Shown here: positions 10,951-19,343 of the stretch, one piece after another
Position numbering within the stretch: position 1 is the first letter of the stretch
Layout: every line of letters begins with the position of its first letter
Assembly (NCBI RefSeq): GCF_018122625.2
Contig: NZ_JAGQFT020000004.1
Coordinates: 124,001 to 188,000, forward strand
Reading direction: 5' to 3'
Length of the DNA stretch: 64,000 nt
Source: Coralloluteibacterium stylophorae
GTDB taxonomy: Bacteria > Pseudomonadota > Gammaproteobacteria > Xanthomonadales > Xanthomonadaceae
Made by a program: the position numbers and the translations under genes
The notes under the pieces: generated by a model
Seen by the model: only the letters and a program-made list of their open reading frames with translations
Databases searched by the model: none
Told to the model about the DNA's origin: nothing

Positions 10951-12417
10951 ATGGACCGGATCCAGATCCGCCTCTGCGGCGAACCGGCGATCCTGCGCGA
11001 CGGCAGGGCGGTCGCGCTGCCCGCCTCGCGCAAGACCCGGGCCCTGCTGTTCCTGCTGCTGTGCTCCGGGCGCAGCTGGCGGCGGGAGCAGCTGTGCGAG
11101 ATGTTCTGGGAGGTCCCCAACGATCCGCGCGCCGCGCTGCGCTGGTCGCTCTCCAAGCTGAGGCTGGCGCTGGGCGACGAGGCCGGATGGATCGCCGCCG
11201 ACCGCGACCACGTCGCCTGCGCGGCGCCGGCGGCGCGCATCGACATCGACGAGATGGCCGCGGCCCTCGTCGACGGCGCCGATCCCGCCGGCCTGCTGCG
11301 CCTCGCCGAGATCGCGCTGGAGCCGCCGCTGCTCGGCCTCGACCTGCCGTGTTGCGAGGCCTTCGGCGCCTGGCTCGCCAGCCGCCGCCTCGCCGCCGAC
11401 GCGGTGCGCGCGCGCCTGCTGACGCGCGCGGCGGCGCTGCCGGGGGCGCCGCGCGACCGCATCCCCCTGTACCTGCGCGCAGCGGAGGAGGCCGGCGGCG
11501 CGGGCGCCTGCGAGGCGGTGCCGGCGCCGCGCGGCGCGCAGGACCAGCGGGTGCGCTACTGCACGACCGCCGACGGCGTGCGCATCGCCTATGCCTGTAC
11601 CGGCGCCGGGCCGCCGCTGGTGAAGGCCGCCAACTGGCTCAACCACCTCGACCTGGACTGGGACAGCCCGCTGTGGGGACGGATGATCCGCGCGCTCTCC
11701 GAACGCCACCAGCTGGTGCGCTACGACGAGCGCGGCAACGGCCTGTCGCAGTGGGACGTGGCCCGGCTCGATTTCGAGGCCTTCGTCAGCGATCTCGAGG
11801 TGGTGGTCGACGGGCTGGGGCTCGAGCGGTTCCCGCTGATCGGCATCTCGCAGGGCTGCGCGGTGTCGATCGAATACGCCGCACGACACCCGGAGCGGGT
11901 CGAGGGCCTGGTCCTGATCGGCGGCTATGCCGCGGGCTGGCGCATCACCGGCGACGAGCGCCTGCGTGCCGAACGCGAGGCGACCATGACCCTGGTCCGC
12001 CACGGCTGGGGCAAGGACAACCCGGCCTATCGCCAGATCTTCTCGTACAGCTTCTTCCCGAGCGGTACCGGCGAGGAGCTGGACTGGTTCAACGCGTTCC
12101 AGCGCAGCACCGCCTCGGCCGAGAACGCGGTGCGCTTCCTGGAAGCGTTCTCGACGATCGACGTGCGCCACCGGCTCGCCGACGTCGGGGCGCCGACCCT
12201 GGTCCTGCACGCCCGCGACGACCAGCGCATCCCGGTCGCCGAAGCCGCGGCCCTGGCCGCGGCCATCCCCGGCGCCAGCCTGGTGACGCTCGACAGCGAC
12301 AGCCACCTGCCGCTCGCGCGCGAGCCCGCGCATACCGAGATGCTGGCCTGCATCCGGCGCTTCCTGGCCGGGCTCGACGGTCGCGACGGCGGCGCGCCCG
12401 CGCGCGCCGCGCGCTAG
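10951..12417 (+). CDS. SARP-like winged-helix domain fused to an alpha/beta hydrolase
   Basis: A 488-residue two-domain protein. Residues 1-95 (MDRIQIRLCGEPAI..., KTRALLFLLL, WRREQLCEMFW, DPRAALRWSLSKLR) match the OmpR/SARP-type winged helix that precedes bacterial transcriptional activation domains. The BTAD part is short and degenerate. From about 190 a complete alpha/beta hydrolase follows (VRYCTTADGVRIAYACTGAG, RYDERGNGLS), with nucleophile in GISQGCA, acid in HARDDQRIP and His in SDSHLPLAR. Such fusions suggest a regulator whose activity depends on binding or hydrolysing a small ligand. ATG 10951 has GGGAG seven bases upstream and is preferred over GTG 10945. Confidence 0.85.
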   Translation: MDRIQIRLCGEPAILRDGRAVALPASRKTRALLFLLLCSGRSWRREQLCEMFWEVPNDPRAALRWSLSKLRLALGDEAGWIAADRDHVACAAPAARIDIDEMAAALVDGADPAGLLRLAEIALEPPLLGLDLPCCEAFGAWLASRRLAADAVRARLLTRAAALPGAPRDRIPLYLRAAEEAGGAGACEAVPAPRGAQDQRVRYCTTADGVRIAYACTGAGPPLVKAANWLNHLDLDWDSPLWGRMIRALSERHQLVRYDERGNGLSQWDVARLDFEAFVSDLEVVVDGLGLERFPLIGISQGCAVSIEYAARHPERVEGLVLIGGYAAGWRITGDERLRAEREATMTLVRHGWGKDNPAYRQIFSYSFFPSGTGEELDWFNAFQRSTASAENAVRFLEAFSTIDVRHRLADVGAPTLVLHARDDQRIPVAEAAALAAAIPGASLVTLDSDSHLPLAREPAHTEMLACIRRFLAGLDGRDGGAPARAAR

Positions 12418-12430
12418 CCCGCGGTGGCGC

Positions 12431-13606
12431 TCAGCCGGGTTCCGCCTGCGGCTCGAGCTCGACCTTGATCCAGCCGGGCCGGCGCTCGTCGAAGGCGGCG
12501 TAGGCGCCGATCGCGTCGGTGATCGGCTCGACCTCGGTGAGCACGTCGACCGGATCGAACACGCCGGCGGCGACCAGGTCGAGCAGGTGCGGCACGTACT
12601 TGCGGTGGTTGCAGTTGCCCATGCGGATGGTCAGGTTCTTGTTCATCGCCTGGCCGATCGGGAAGCTGGTCACCGTCGGCGGATACACGCCGATGATCGA
12701 CAGCGTGCCCGCCTTGGCCAGCGCGCCGACGGCCCACTCCAGCACCTGCGTCGGCGCATCGCCCGGCGCCCAGGCATGGCCGCCGGCGCCGCGCTGCCCG
12801 CCGCCCTTCTCCTGCGCGCCGTGCGCATGCTCGGCGTCGACCCCGACCGCATCGATCACGCGGTCGGCGCCGATGCCGCCGGTCAGCGCGACGATGGTCT
12901 CGACCGGGTCCTCGCGGTCGAAATTCACGATCTCGGCGCCCTGGCGCTGCGCCATCTCCAGGCGGTCGGCCTGGTGGTCGACGGCGATGATGCGGCCGGC
13001 GCCCATCAGCCTGGCGCTGACGATGGCGGCGAGGCCGACCGGCCCGCAGCCGAACACCACCACGGTGTGTCCCTCGTGGATCCCGGCGATGTCGGCGCCG
13101 AACCAGCCGGTGGGGAAGATGTCCGACACCAGGATCGCCTGGTCGTCGCTGACCGGCTCGGGCACCTTGACCAGGCCGACGTGGGCGAACGGCACGCGCG
13201 CCTTCTCCGCCTGCAGCCCGTCGAAGCCGCCGGCCGGCTGCGGACCGCCGAAGAACGCGGTGCCGGCGCGCTTGCCGCCGGGGTTGGCGTTGTCGCACTG
13301 CGCGAAGTAGCCGGCACGGCAGTACGAGCAGCTGCCGCAGGCGATGGTCGAGCAGATCACCACGCGGTCGCCCTTGCGGAAGTTGCGGACCATGTCGCCG
13401 ACCTGCTCGACGATGCCCACCCCCTCGTGCCCGAGGATGGTGCCTTCCCTGACGTCGGAGAAGCTGCCGCGGACGAAGTGCAGGTCGGTCCCGCAGATCG
13501 CCGAGGCGGTGAGGCGGACGATGGCGTCGGTGGGCGCCTGGATCTTCGGTTCGGGGACGTCGTCGATGCGGATGTCGCCGACGCCGTGGAATACGACGGC
13601 CTTCAT
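12431..13606 (-). CDS. Zn-dependent alcohol dehydrogenase (MDR family)
   Basis: A 391-residue medium-chain dehydrogenase. The catalytic zinc ligands sit in AICGTDLHF and GHEGVGIVEQVGD. The structural zinc Cys cluster is CGSCSYCRAGYFAQC. The NAD-binding loop is VFGCGPVGLAA. The closest pattern is the glutathione-independent formaldehyde dehydrogenase-like branch (PTGWFGADIA, MNKNLTIRMGNCNHRKY). An insertion rich in Gly/Ala/His (EHAHGAQEKGGGQRGAGGHA) near residue 255 is unusual. AGGAG lies six bases before ATG 13606. The gene is convergent with the SARP-like hydrolase gene, 13 bp away. Confidence 0.9.
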   Translation of the reverse strand: MKAVVFHGVGDIRIDDVPEPKIQAPTDAIVRLTASAICGTDLHFVRGSFSDVREGTILGHEGVGIVEQVGDMVRNFRKGDRVVICSTIACGSCSYCRAGYFAQCDNANPGGKRAGTAFFGGPQPAGGFDGLQAEKARVPFAHVGLVKVPEPVSDDQAILVSDIFPTGWFGADIAGIHEGHTVVVFGCGPVGLAAIVSARLMGAGRIIAVDHQADRLEMAQRQGAEIVNFDREDPVETIVALTGGIGADRVIDAVGVDAEHAHGAQEKGGGQRGAGGHAWAPGDAPTQVLEWAVGALAKAGTLSIIGVYPPTVTSFPIGQAMNKNLTIRMGNCNHRKYVPHLLDLVAAGVFDPVDVLTEVEPITDAIGAYAAFDERRPGWIKVELEPQAEPG

Positions 13607-13763
13607 GGGCTGCTCCTGGTGCGCGGGGTGGGCCAGTGCAGCAGGGGCGCGGTGACGGGCGGATGGGAGTGGCGTCAAGGCGTGGTGTCGGCCTGCCGGC
13701 AGCCGCCTGCGCGCCGGCAGGCCGGTCGCGGCGCGGGCCGGCCCGCGCCGCCAGCGGCCATCC

Positions 13764-14399
13764 TCACTGCACCCGCAGCAGCGGGGGCGCGGTGCCGAGG
13801 TAGCGCGCCTGCCGCAGACGCGCGGACGCGCGCGTGCCGCGCGATTCCGCCTCCCAGCGGGCGCGGTCGAAGTCGAGGGCGGCGACGGCGCAGCCGCGCA
13901 GCCAGGCCTCCAACTGCCGCGCGCGGGCGAACGCCCGGTAGCGCGCGGCCTCGGCGCCGATGCGGGACCAGGCGCTGTCGACCACGATGGCGTCGTCGAG
14001 GCGGCCGAAGCGCGGCAGCGCGTCCGGGATCAGGTCGTCGGTGTCCTGCACGTACTCCGCGACCAGGCGCGCTTCGCCCGCGCCGTCGGGCGCGGGCGTC
14101 CAGGCGGCGTCGCCCACCATCGCCACCAGCAGCCGCGCGCATTCGAAGCGCAGGGCGATGCACGGCGGCAGGCCGTCGCCGGTCACGGCGTCGAGCTGGC
14201 GTGCGGCGGTGGCCAGCTGGTCGGCCTGCACCGGCGCGCGGCCGAGACGCGCGAGCAGGTCGTTGAAGCGGACCAGCCGCGGGGTCTCGATGGCGAGCCC
14301 GGCCACCCGCCGGCGGCGGGCGTGGGATGCAGCGCGTGCGGCCACGGCGGGATCGAGTGCCGCGGGCAGGGCCAGCGCGGCGGCGGTGAGGGCGTTCAT
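13764..14399 (-). CDS. DUF1232 (YkvA-like) domain protein
   Basis: A 211-residue protein whose centre (YVQDTDDLIPDALPRFGRLDDAIVVDSAW, written here as pattern DLIPD-x8-LDDA) is the DUF1232/YkvA signature, a short motif of unknown function found in many bacteria. The flanks are helical and Ala/Arg-rich. No transmembrane helix is evident, unlike many YkvA proteins. GGAG lies six bases before the start. It is divergent from the CadC-like regulator, separated by 133 bp that may hold both promoters. Confidence 0.75.
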   Translation of the reverse strand: MNALTAAALALPAALDPAVAARAASHARRRRVAGLAIETPRLVRFNDLLARLGRAPVQADQLATAARQLDAVTGDGLPPCIALRFECARLLVAMVGDAAWTPAPDGAGEARLVAEYVQDTDDLIPDALPRFGRLDDAIVVDSAWSRIGAEAARYRAFARARQLEAWLRGCAVAALDFDRARWEAESRGTRASARLRQARYLGTAPPLLRVQ

Positions 14400-14532
14400 G
14401 GGCAGCTCCGGTACGGGCGCCGACGGCCGGCGCCAGTGCAGGTTCCGCGCCGGCCCGCGGAGGATCATGATGGGGCCGCGAGTCTTCTCGCAGCCTGCCC
14501 GGACGTTGCGAGGTTCCCATGAGGAAATCGCG

Positions 14533-16677
14533 ATGAGCCGCCCCGGTGCCATCACGGACGACGACCTGCGGGCGCGCTGCTACCGCTTCGACGACATCGT
14601 CGTCGATACCGCCGCGCAGACCCTGACGCGCGGCGGCCGGCTGCTGGATGTCGAGCCCAAGGCCTTCGCCGTGCTCCTGGTGCTGCTGCGCCACGCCGGC
14701 GAGCTGGTCGAGCGCGACGCGCTGCTGGATGCGGTGTGGGGACACCGCCACGTCACCCCGGGGGTGCTGACCCGGGCGATCGCCCAGCTGCGCGCCGCGC
14801 TCGGCGACCCGGCGCAGGCGCCGCGCTACATCCAGACCCGGCACGCGCTCGGCTACCGCTTCATCGGCGACCTCGCCGCCGCGCGCACGGACGCCGCGGA
14901 ACCCGCGGCGCCCGGACCGGCGCCCGTCGCCACGCCCGCCACCGCGCACGCGCCCGCCGGCCCGCGCCGGAGCCGCTCCCGGGCGCCCTGGGCGGCGGCG
15001 GCCCTGCTGGCGGCGGCCGCCGCGCTGGCGCCGGTCGCGCAGCGCGGCGGCGATGCCCCGGCCTCGCCCGCACAGGCTTCGGTGGCGGTGCTGCCTTTCG
15101 TGAATCCCGGCGGCGACCGCGGCGACGACTATTTCGCCGAGGGCCTGGGCGCCGAGCTGCGCGCCGCGCTCGCCGGGGTCGAGGGACTGCGCGTCGCGGC
15201 ACCGCTGCCGCCGGCCGCGGCGCCCACCGGCGACACCGACCTGCGCACGCTGGGCGAGGCCCTGGGCGTCGCCACCGTGCTCAGCGCCAGCGTGCGGCGC
15301 GAGGCCCGGCACATGCGCATCAGCGCCCGCCTCGCCGACTGCGCGAGCGGCTTCACCCTGTGGAGCCGCACCTATGAAGGTGCGCCCGGCGACGTGTTCG
15401 CCGCGCAGGCCGACATCGCCCGTGCCGTGGTCCAGGCCCTGCTCGGCGCCGAGGCCGCGCGGCGTGCGGCACCGTTCCGCGGGCTCGCGCCAACCGGCGA
15501 CCTTGCCGCCTTCGACGCCTATCTGCTCGGGCTGCAGCAGCTGCGGCTGGCGGAGGTCGACGGCGATTCAGGCTCCGCCGCCGACGCCTTCGGACGCGCG
15601 CTCGCGGTCGACCCCGCCTTCGCCCGGGCCCAGGCCGGGCTCTGCCGGACGCGGGTCTGGCGCTTCGTCAACCTCCGCGAAGCGGCCGCCTACGACGACG
15701 CCCGCACCGCCTGCCGGCTCGCCGAGGACATGGATCCGGAGGCGGGCGCCGCGCGCATCGCACTCGGCGACCTGCATCGCGCACGCGGCGACCTGGAGCC
15801 GGCCGCGGAGGCCTACCGCCGCGCCGGGATCGATCCCGCGAGCGCCGCGGCGGCCGAGGTCGGCCTGGCCCAGGTGGAGGCCGCGCGCGGCGACCACGAC
15901 GCGGCCCGTGCCGGCTTCGAGCGCGCCCTCGCGCTGCAGCCGGGCAGCGCCGCCATCCACGGCCGGCTCGGCTACCAGCAGTACCTCGCAGGCCGGCTGC
16001 CGGAGGCGATCGTGTCCTATCGGCGCGCGCTCGAGCTCGCCCCGGAGGACGCCGAGCTGTGGGCCAGCCTCGCCGGGCTCCATCTGGGCGTGGGCGACGC
16101 GCGCGCGGCTGCCGACGCGCTGGAGCGGTCGATCCGGATCCGGCCGACCGCGATCGCCCTGCACAACTACGGCGAGCTCCGCTTCGATGCCGGCGACTAC
16201 CGTCTCGCCGCCAGCCTGTTCCGCCGCGCGCTCGAGCTCGAGCCCGGGGAATTCCTGACCTGGGGCGCCCTCGGCAGCGCACTCGCCGCCGAGCCCGCGC
16301 ACGCCGGTCAGGCGCGGGAGGCGTTCCGGCGGGCGGCGGACATGGCCGCGGCCTACCTCGCGCTGAAGCCGGACGACGCCCGCGCGCTCGCCGCGCTCGG
16401 CTGGTATCGCGCCAACCTCGGCGAGCGGGCGCAGGCGCGCGGGCACCTGCTCGCGGCCGAGGCGCTGGGCTCGGATGCCGGCGAAGTGGCGCTGTCCAAC
16501 GCCCAGACCCTGGTCCTGGTGGGCACCGCGGACGAGGTCGGCGCGCGGCTCGCCGCCGCGCGCGCCGCCGGCATCGCCGAACGCCGGATCGCCACCAACC
16601 CCTTCCTGCGCCGCGCCCCCGCCGTCGCGGCCGCAGCGCCCGATCCCGACCGCCACATCCACAGGAGTAGGCCATGA
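14533..16677 (+). CDS. CadC-like winged-helix regulator with TolB-like and TPR domains
   Basis: A 714-residue membrane-bound regulator. Residues 12-105 are an OmpR-type winged helix (FDDIVVDTAAQTLTRGG, ELVERDALLDAVWG, RYIQTRHALGYRFIGDL). A Pro/Ala linker leads to one transmembrane helix (WAAAALLAAAAALAPVA) near 155-172. Then follows a TolB-like amino-terminal domain (SVAVLPFVNPGGDRGDDYFAEGLGAEL) and about eight TPR units to the C-terminus (for example AAAEVGLAQVEAARGDHDAARAGFERAL). The layout is typical of one-component periplasmic sensors in Xanthomonadaceae. GAGGA lies seven bases before ATG 14533. The stop overlaps the next start (ATGA), implying translational coupling. Confidence 0.88.
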   Translation: MSRPGAITDDDLRARCYRFDDIVVDTAAQTLTRGGRLLDVEPKAFAVLLVLLRHAGELVERDALLDAVWGHRHVTPGVLTRAIAQLRAALGDPAQAPRYIQTRHALGYRFIGDLAAARTDAAEPAAPGPAPVATPATAHAPAGPRRSRSRAPWAAAALLAAAAALAPVAQRGGDAPASPAQASVAVLPFVNPGGDRGDDYFAEGLGAELRAALAGVEGLRVAAPLPPAAAPTGDTDLRTLGEALGVATVLSASVRREARHMRISARLADCASGFTLWSRTYEGAPGDVFAAQADIARAVVQALLGAEAARRAAPFRGLAPTGDLAAFDAYLLGLQQLRLAEVDGDSGSAADAFGRALAVDPAFARAQAGLCRTRVWRFVNLREAAAYDDARTACRLAEDMDPEAGAARIALGDLHRARGDLEPAAEAYRRAGIDPASAAAAEVGLAQVEAARGDHDAARAGFERALALQPGSAAIHGRLGYQQYLAGRLPEAIVSYRRALELAPEDAELWASLAGLHLGVGDARAAADALERSIRIRPTAIALHNYGELRFDAGDYRLAASLFRRALELEPGEFLTWGALGSALAAEPAHAGQAREAFRRAADMAAAYLALKPDDARALAALGWYRANLGERAQARGHLLAAEALGSDAGEVALSNAQTLVLVGTADEVGARLAAARAAGIAERRIATNPFLRRAPAVAAAAPDPDRHIHRSRP

Positions 16678-17141
16678 GCATGCAACATCAGGACGCGGCC
16701 GCGGCCGCGCCTGCAGCCGGGGCCGGTGTCCCCGAAATCGTCGTCGGCTTTGCGCCCGACGGTTCGCCGACGCTGAGCCCGCCGGTGCTGACCGTGCTGC
16801 CGGAGGACGTCGTGCTGTGGCGGACCGAACCCGGCGAGGGACGCCGGTTCCGGGTGGTGTTCGCCGGCGACGATCCGTTCGACGCGACGCCGGCCGCGGT
16901 GCTCCAGGCGCATTGCGGAAGCGGGCTGCGGCACGGGCCGGCGCGCGACGGCCGCGGCGGGCGGCGCTTCGACTCGCTGCCGCAGCAGTTGCTCGCACTG
17001 CGGGTCGCCGCGTCCGCCGGCAGTTTCGACTACCGGGTGGAGGCGCCCGAGCGGCCGAAGGTGGCGGCCGCGGAAGGGGTCCTGGCCGTCCACGCAGCCG
17101 CTGCGGTCCCGCTGGTGCACGAACCGCGCCGTCCGGTGTAG
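16674..17141 (+). CDS. Conserved-looking hypothetical protein coupled to the CadC-like regulator
   Basis: A 155-residue protein I do not recognise. It has no signal peptide and no membrane helix. The middle has beta-rich segments (PEIVVGFAPDG, VLTVLPEDVVLWRTEPG, RFRVVFAGDDPF, GSFDYRVEA) that resemble an immunoglobulin or cupredoxin-like sandwich, but copper ligands are not apparent. Its ATG overlaps the stop of the upstream regulator in an ATGA quartet, so the two are co-translated and probably act together. Confidence 0.65.
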   Translation: MSMQHQDAAAAAPAAGAGVPEIVVGFAPDGSPTLSPPVLTVLPEDVVLWRTEPGEGRRFRVVFAGDDPFDATPAAVLQAHCGSGLRHGPARDGRGGRRFDSLPQQLLALRVAASAGSFDYRVEAPERPKVAAAEGVLAVHAAAAVPLVHEPRRPV

Positions 17142-17183
17142 TCGCCCGCGGACCCTTCGCGCGGCGCCAGCCGGGCCGCCGGC

Positions 17184-17189
17184 TAGACT
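17184..17189 (+). promoter_or_regulatory. Probable -10 element before the 82-residue membrane gene
   Basis: TAGACT followed by CG, the same octamer as in the fabV promoter, lies 28 bases before the ATG. No convincing -35 box was seen. Confidence 0.25.
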
Positions 17190-17217
17190 CGGGCGGTCCC
17201 GCCACCGGAGTCGCCGC

Positions 17218-17466
17218 ATGCTCGAGACCATCGCCTACCCGCTCGCCGGGTTCGCCCTGGCGCTGGCGCTGGGCGCCACGTGCCTGCGCCTGGCGCGTCG
17301 GCGCCGCCCCGGGAGCGGCTGGCTGCGCTGGCTGGGCGTGGCGCTCGCCGGCGCGGTGGCGGTGGCGATGTCGTGGAACGGCGGCGCCCTGCTGGCGACC
17401 CTGGTGGTCGCGGTCTGGGCCGGCTTCCAGCAGGCCTGCGCCTCGGAGCTGCCGCACCCGGAATGA
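17218..17466 (+). CDS. Small membrane protein, 82 residues
   Basis: A small protein of unknown function with two predicted helices (YPLAGFALALALGATCL and VALAGAVAVAMSWNGGALLATLVVAVW, the latter possibly long enough for a hairpin) separated by an Arg-rich loop (LARRRRPG). GGAG lies seven bases before the ATG and a TAGACT box is 28 bases upstream, which supports real expression. It ends four bases before the convergent ampR-like gene. Confidence 0.65.
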   Translation: MLETIAYPLAGFALALALGATCLRLARRRRPGSGWLRWLGVALAGAVAVAMSWNGGALLATLVVAVWAGFQQACASELPHPE

Positions 17467-17470
17467 GGGC

Positions 17471-18352
17471 TCAGGCCGGGTCGGCGTCCGGATCCGTCGC
17501 CTGCAGCCATTCGCGGAACGCGCGCATGCCCGGCGTCTCGGCACGCGAGCGCAGGCGGGTGAGCCAGTAGCTGCCGACGTCGACCTCGATGTCGAACGGC
17601 CGCACCAGGCGCTCTGCGGCGAGGTCGGCCTCGAACATGCGCAGCGGCAGCAGGGCCACGCCGGCGCCCGTCGCCGCGGCGGCGGCGATGGCCAGCGAGG
17701 AATCGAACACCGGCCCGCGCACCGGCGGTGGCGGCAGTCCGGCCACGGCGAACCAGCGCGTCCACTCGTCCGCGCGGTAGGAGCGCAGCAGCGGCAGGCC
17801 GGCGAGGTCGGTCGGCGTGCGCAGGCGCCGCGCCAGCGCCGGCGCGCACACCGGCGCGAACGGCGCCCGCAGCACGCGCGCCGCCGCCACGCCCTGCCAG
17901 TCGCCGTCGCCGAAGCGGATGCCGAGGTCGAGGCCGTCGCCGGCGAGGTCGAGCCGGTTGTTGTTGGTCAGCAGGCGCAGGTCGACCGCCGGGTGCAGGG
18001 CGCCGAAGGCGGGCAGCCGCGGCAGCAGCCAGCCGGTGGCGAAGGTCGCGACCACGCCTACCGTCAGCACCTCGTGGAAACGCCCGCCGACGAAGCGGTC
18101 GAGGGTGGCGCCGATGCGGTCGAAGGCCTCGTTGAGCACCGGGAACAGCGCCGCGCCCTCGTCGGTCAGCGCCACCCCGCGCGGCAGGCGCCGGAACAGC
18201 ACGAAGCCCAGGCGCGCCTCCAGCCCCTTGATCTGGTGGCTCAGCGCGGCCTGGCTCACGCACAGCTCGAGCGCGGCGCGGGTGAAGTTGAGATGCCGGG
18301 CGGCGGCCTCGAAGGCGCGCAGGCCGTTGAGCGGGAGCTGGGGACGGTCCAT
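17471..18352 (-). CDS. ampR: LysR-family regulator of the divergent beta-lactamase (AmpR-like)
   Basis: A 293-residue LysR protein. The helix-turn-helix (FTRAALELCVSQAALSHQIKGLE) is followed by the effector domain (LTVGVVATFATGWLLPRLPAF, DLGIRFGDGDW, GAGVALLPLRMFE). It lies head-to-head with a class A beta-lactamase gene, the standard ampR arrangement. AmpR senses muropeptides that build up when peptidoglycan turnover is disturbed and switches on the lactamase. The sequence matches the AmpR/GcvA branch; the symbol rests on both sequence and context. Confidence 0.88.
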   Translation of the reverse strand: MDRPQLPLNGLRAFEAAARHLNFTRAALELCVSQAALSHQIKGLEARLGFVLFRRLPRGVALTDEGAALFPVLNEAFDRIGATLDRFVGGRFHEVLTVGVVATFATGWLLPRLPAFGALHPAVDLRLLTNNNRLDLAGDGLDLGIRFGDGDWQGVAAARVLRAPFAPVCAPALARRLRTPTDLAGLPLLRSYRADEWTRWFAVAGLPPPPVRGPVFDSSLAIAAAAATGAGVALLPLRMFEADLAAERLVRPFDIEVDVGSYWLTRLRSRAETPGMRAFREWLQATDPDADPA

Positions 18353-18371
18353 CGAGCGATGAATCCTGCTT

Positions 18372-18389
18372 ATGACTCGCCCGAACTAT
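18372..18389. promoter_or_regulatory. Candidate AmpR operator in the ampR-bla gap
   Basis: ATGACTCGCCCGAACTAT is an imperfect dyad (AT-N3-TCG-CC-CGA-N3-AT) containing a T-N11-A LysR box at 18373-18385. It lies 20 bases from ampR and 62 bases from bla in the 99-bp divergent gap, where an AmpR site is expected. It is also the least GC-rich part of that gap. Confidence 0.45.
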
Positions 18390-18451
18390 CGTCGTTTGTC
18401 GGCGCCGGTCAACGCACCAAGAATCGCCGCATCCAACGCCCGGAGCGCTCC

Positions 18452-19330
18452 ATGATCGACCGACGCCGCTTCCTCGCCGCCGCCGGTGGCGCCCTCGCCG
18501 GCATCGCCGGCATCGGCTGGCCTGCCGTCTCCCGTGCCGGCGACGGCACCGCGGCCCGTCTCGCCACGCTCGAGCGCGACAGCGGCGGCCGGCTCGGCGT
18601 CGCCCTGTTCGACAGCGGCAGCGGCCTGCGCCTCGACCATCGCGGCGACGAACGCTTTCCCATGTGCAGCACGTTCAAGCTGCTGCTGGCCGCGGCGGTG
18701 CTGAGGCGGGTCGACCGCGGCGAGGAGACGCTGGCGCGGCACGTGGCCTTCCTCGCCGACGAACTCGTCCCCTGGTCGCCGGTGACCGAGCGCCACGCGG
18801 CCGCGGGCGGCGCGGACGTGGCGACGCTGTGCGCCGCGGCGGTGAGCTGGAGCGACAACACCGCGGCCAACCTGCTGCTCGCCGCGATCGGCGGCCCGGT
18901 CGGGTTCACCCGGCATGCGCGCTCGCTCGGCGACACGGTCACCCGGCTCGACCGCATCGAGCCCGAGCTCAACGACGTCGGGCCCGGCGACGTGCGCGAC
19001 ACCACCTCGCCGCGGGCCATGCTCGGCAGCATGCAGCGCCTGCTGCTCGGCGATGCCCTCGCGCCCGCCTCGCGCGCGCGGCTGCTCGGCTGGCTGCGCG
19101 CGACCCGCACCGGCGACGCACGCCTGCGCGCGGGCCTGCCCGCGGGCTGGGAGGCCGGCGACAAGACCGGCACCGGCGATTCCGGCATCAGCAACGACAT
19201 CGGCATCCTGTGGCCGCCGGGTCGCCCGCCGCTGCTCGCCTGCGCCTACCTGGTCGCCCCCGGCCTCGACGGCGGCGACCGCGACGCGGTGATCGCCGCG
19301 GTCGGCCGCCTCGCCGCAGGCCTCGCCTGA
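18452..19330 (+). CDS. bla: Class A beta-lactamase, L2-like, Tat-exported
   Basis: A 292-residue serine beta-lactamase. All class A landmarks are present: S73-T-F-K76, S134-D-N136, E170 in the omega-loop motif EPELN, and K238-T-G. The N-terminus MIDRRRFLAAAGGALAG is a twin-arginine signal, as in the Stenotrophomonas L2 enzyme. PMCSTFK, the DTTSP segment and RLRAGLPAGW also follow L2. It hydrolyses penicillins and cephalosporins in the periplasm; the exact spectrum cannot be read from sequence. GGAG lies six bases before ATG 18452. Regulation by the divergent ampR gene is expected. Codon use and GC match the neighbours, so it appears to be an intrinsic chromosomal gene. Confidence 0.95.
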   Translation: MIDRRRFLAAAGGALAGIAGIGWPAVSRAGDGTAARLATLERDSGGRLGVALFDSGSGLRLDHRGDERFPMCSTFKLLLAAAVLRRVDRGEETLARHVAFLADELVPWSPVTERHAAAGGADVATLCAAAVSWSDNTAANLLLAAIGGPVGFTRHARSLGDTVTRLDRIEPELNDVGPGDVRDTTSPRAMLGSMQRLLLGDALAPASRARLLGWLRATRTGDARLRAGLPAGWEAGDKTGTGDSGISNDIGILWPPGRPPLLACAYLVAPGLDGGDRDAVIAAVGRLAAGLA

Positions 19331-19343
19331 CGGCGCGGCGGCC

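Noticed and set aside
13652-13672. A single copy resembling the 11-bp repeat unit upstream of the first Zn-dehydrogenase
   Set aside because: Only one good half (GCGGTGACGGG) is present, and the spacing to the next partial match is 10, not 11.
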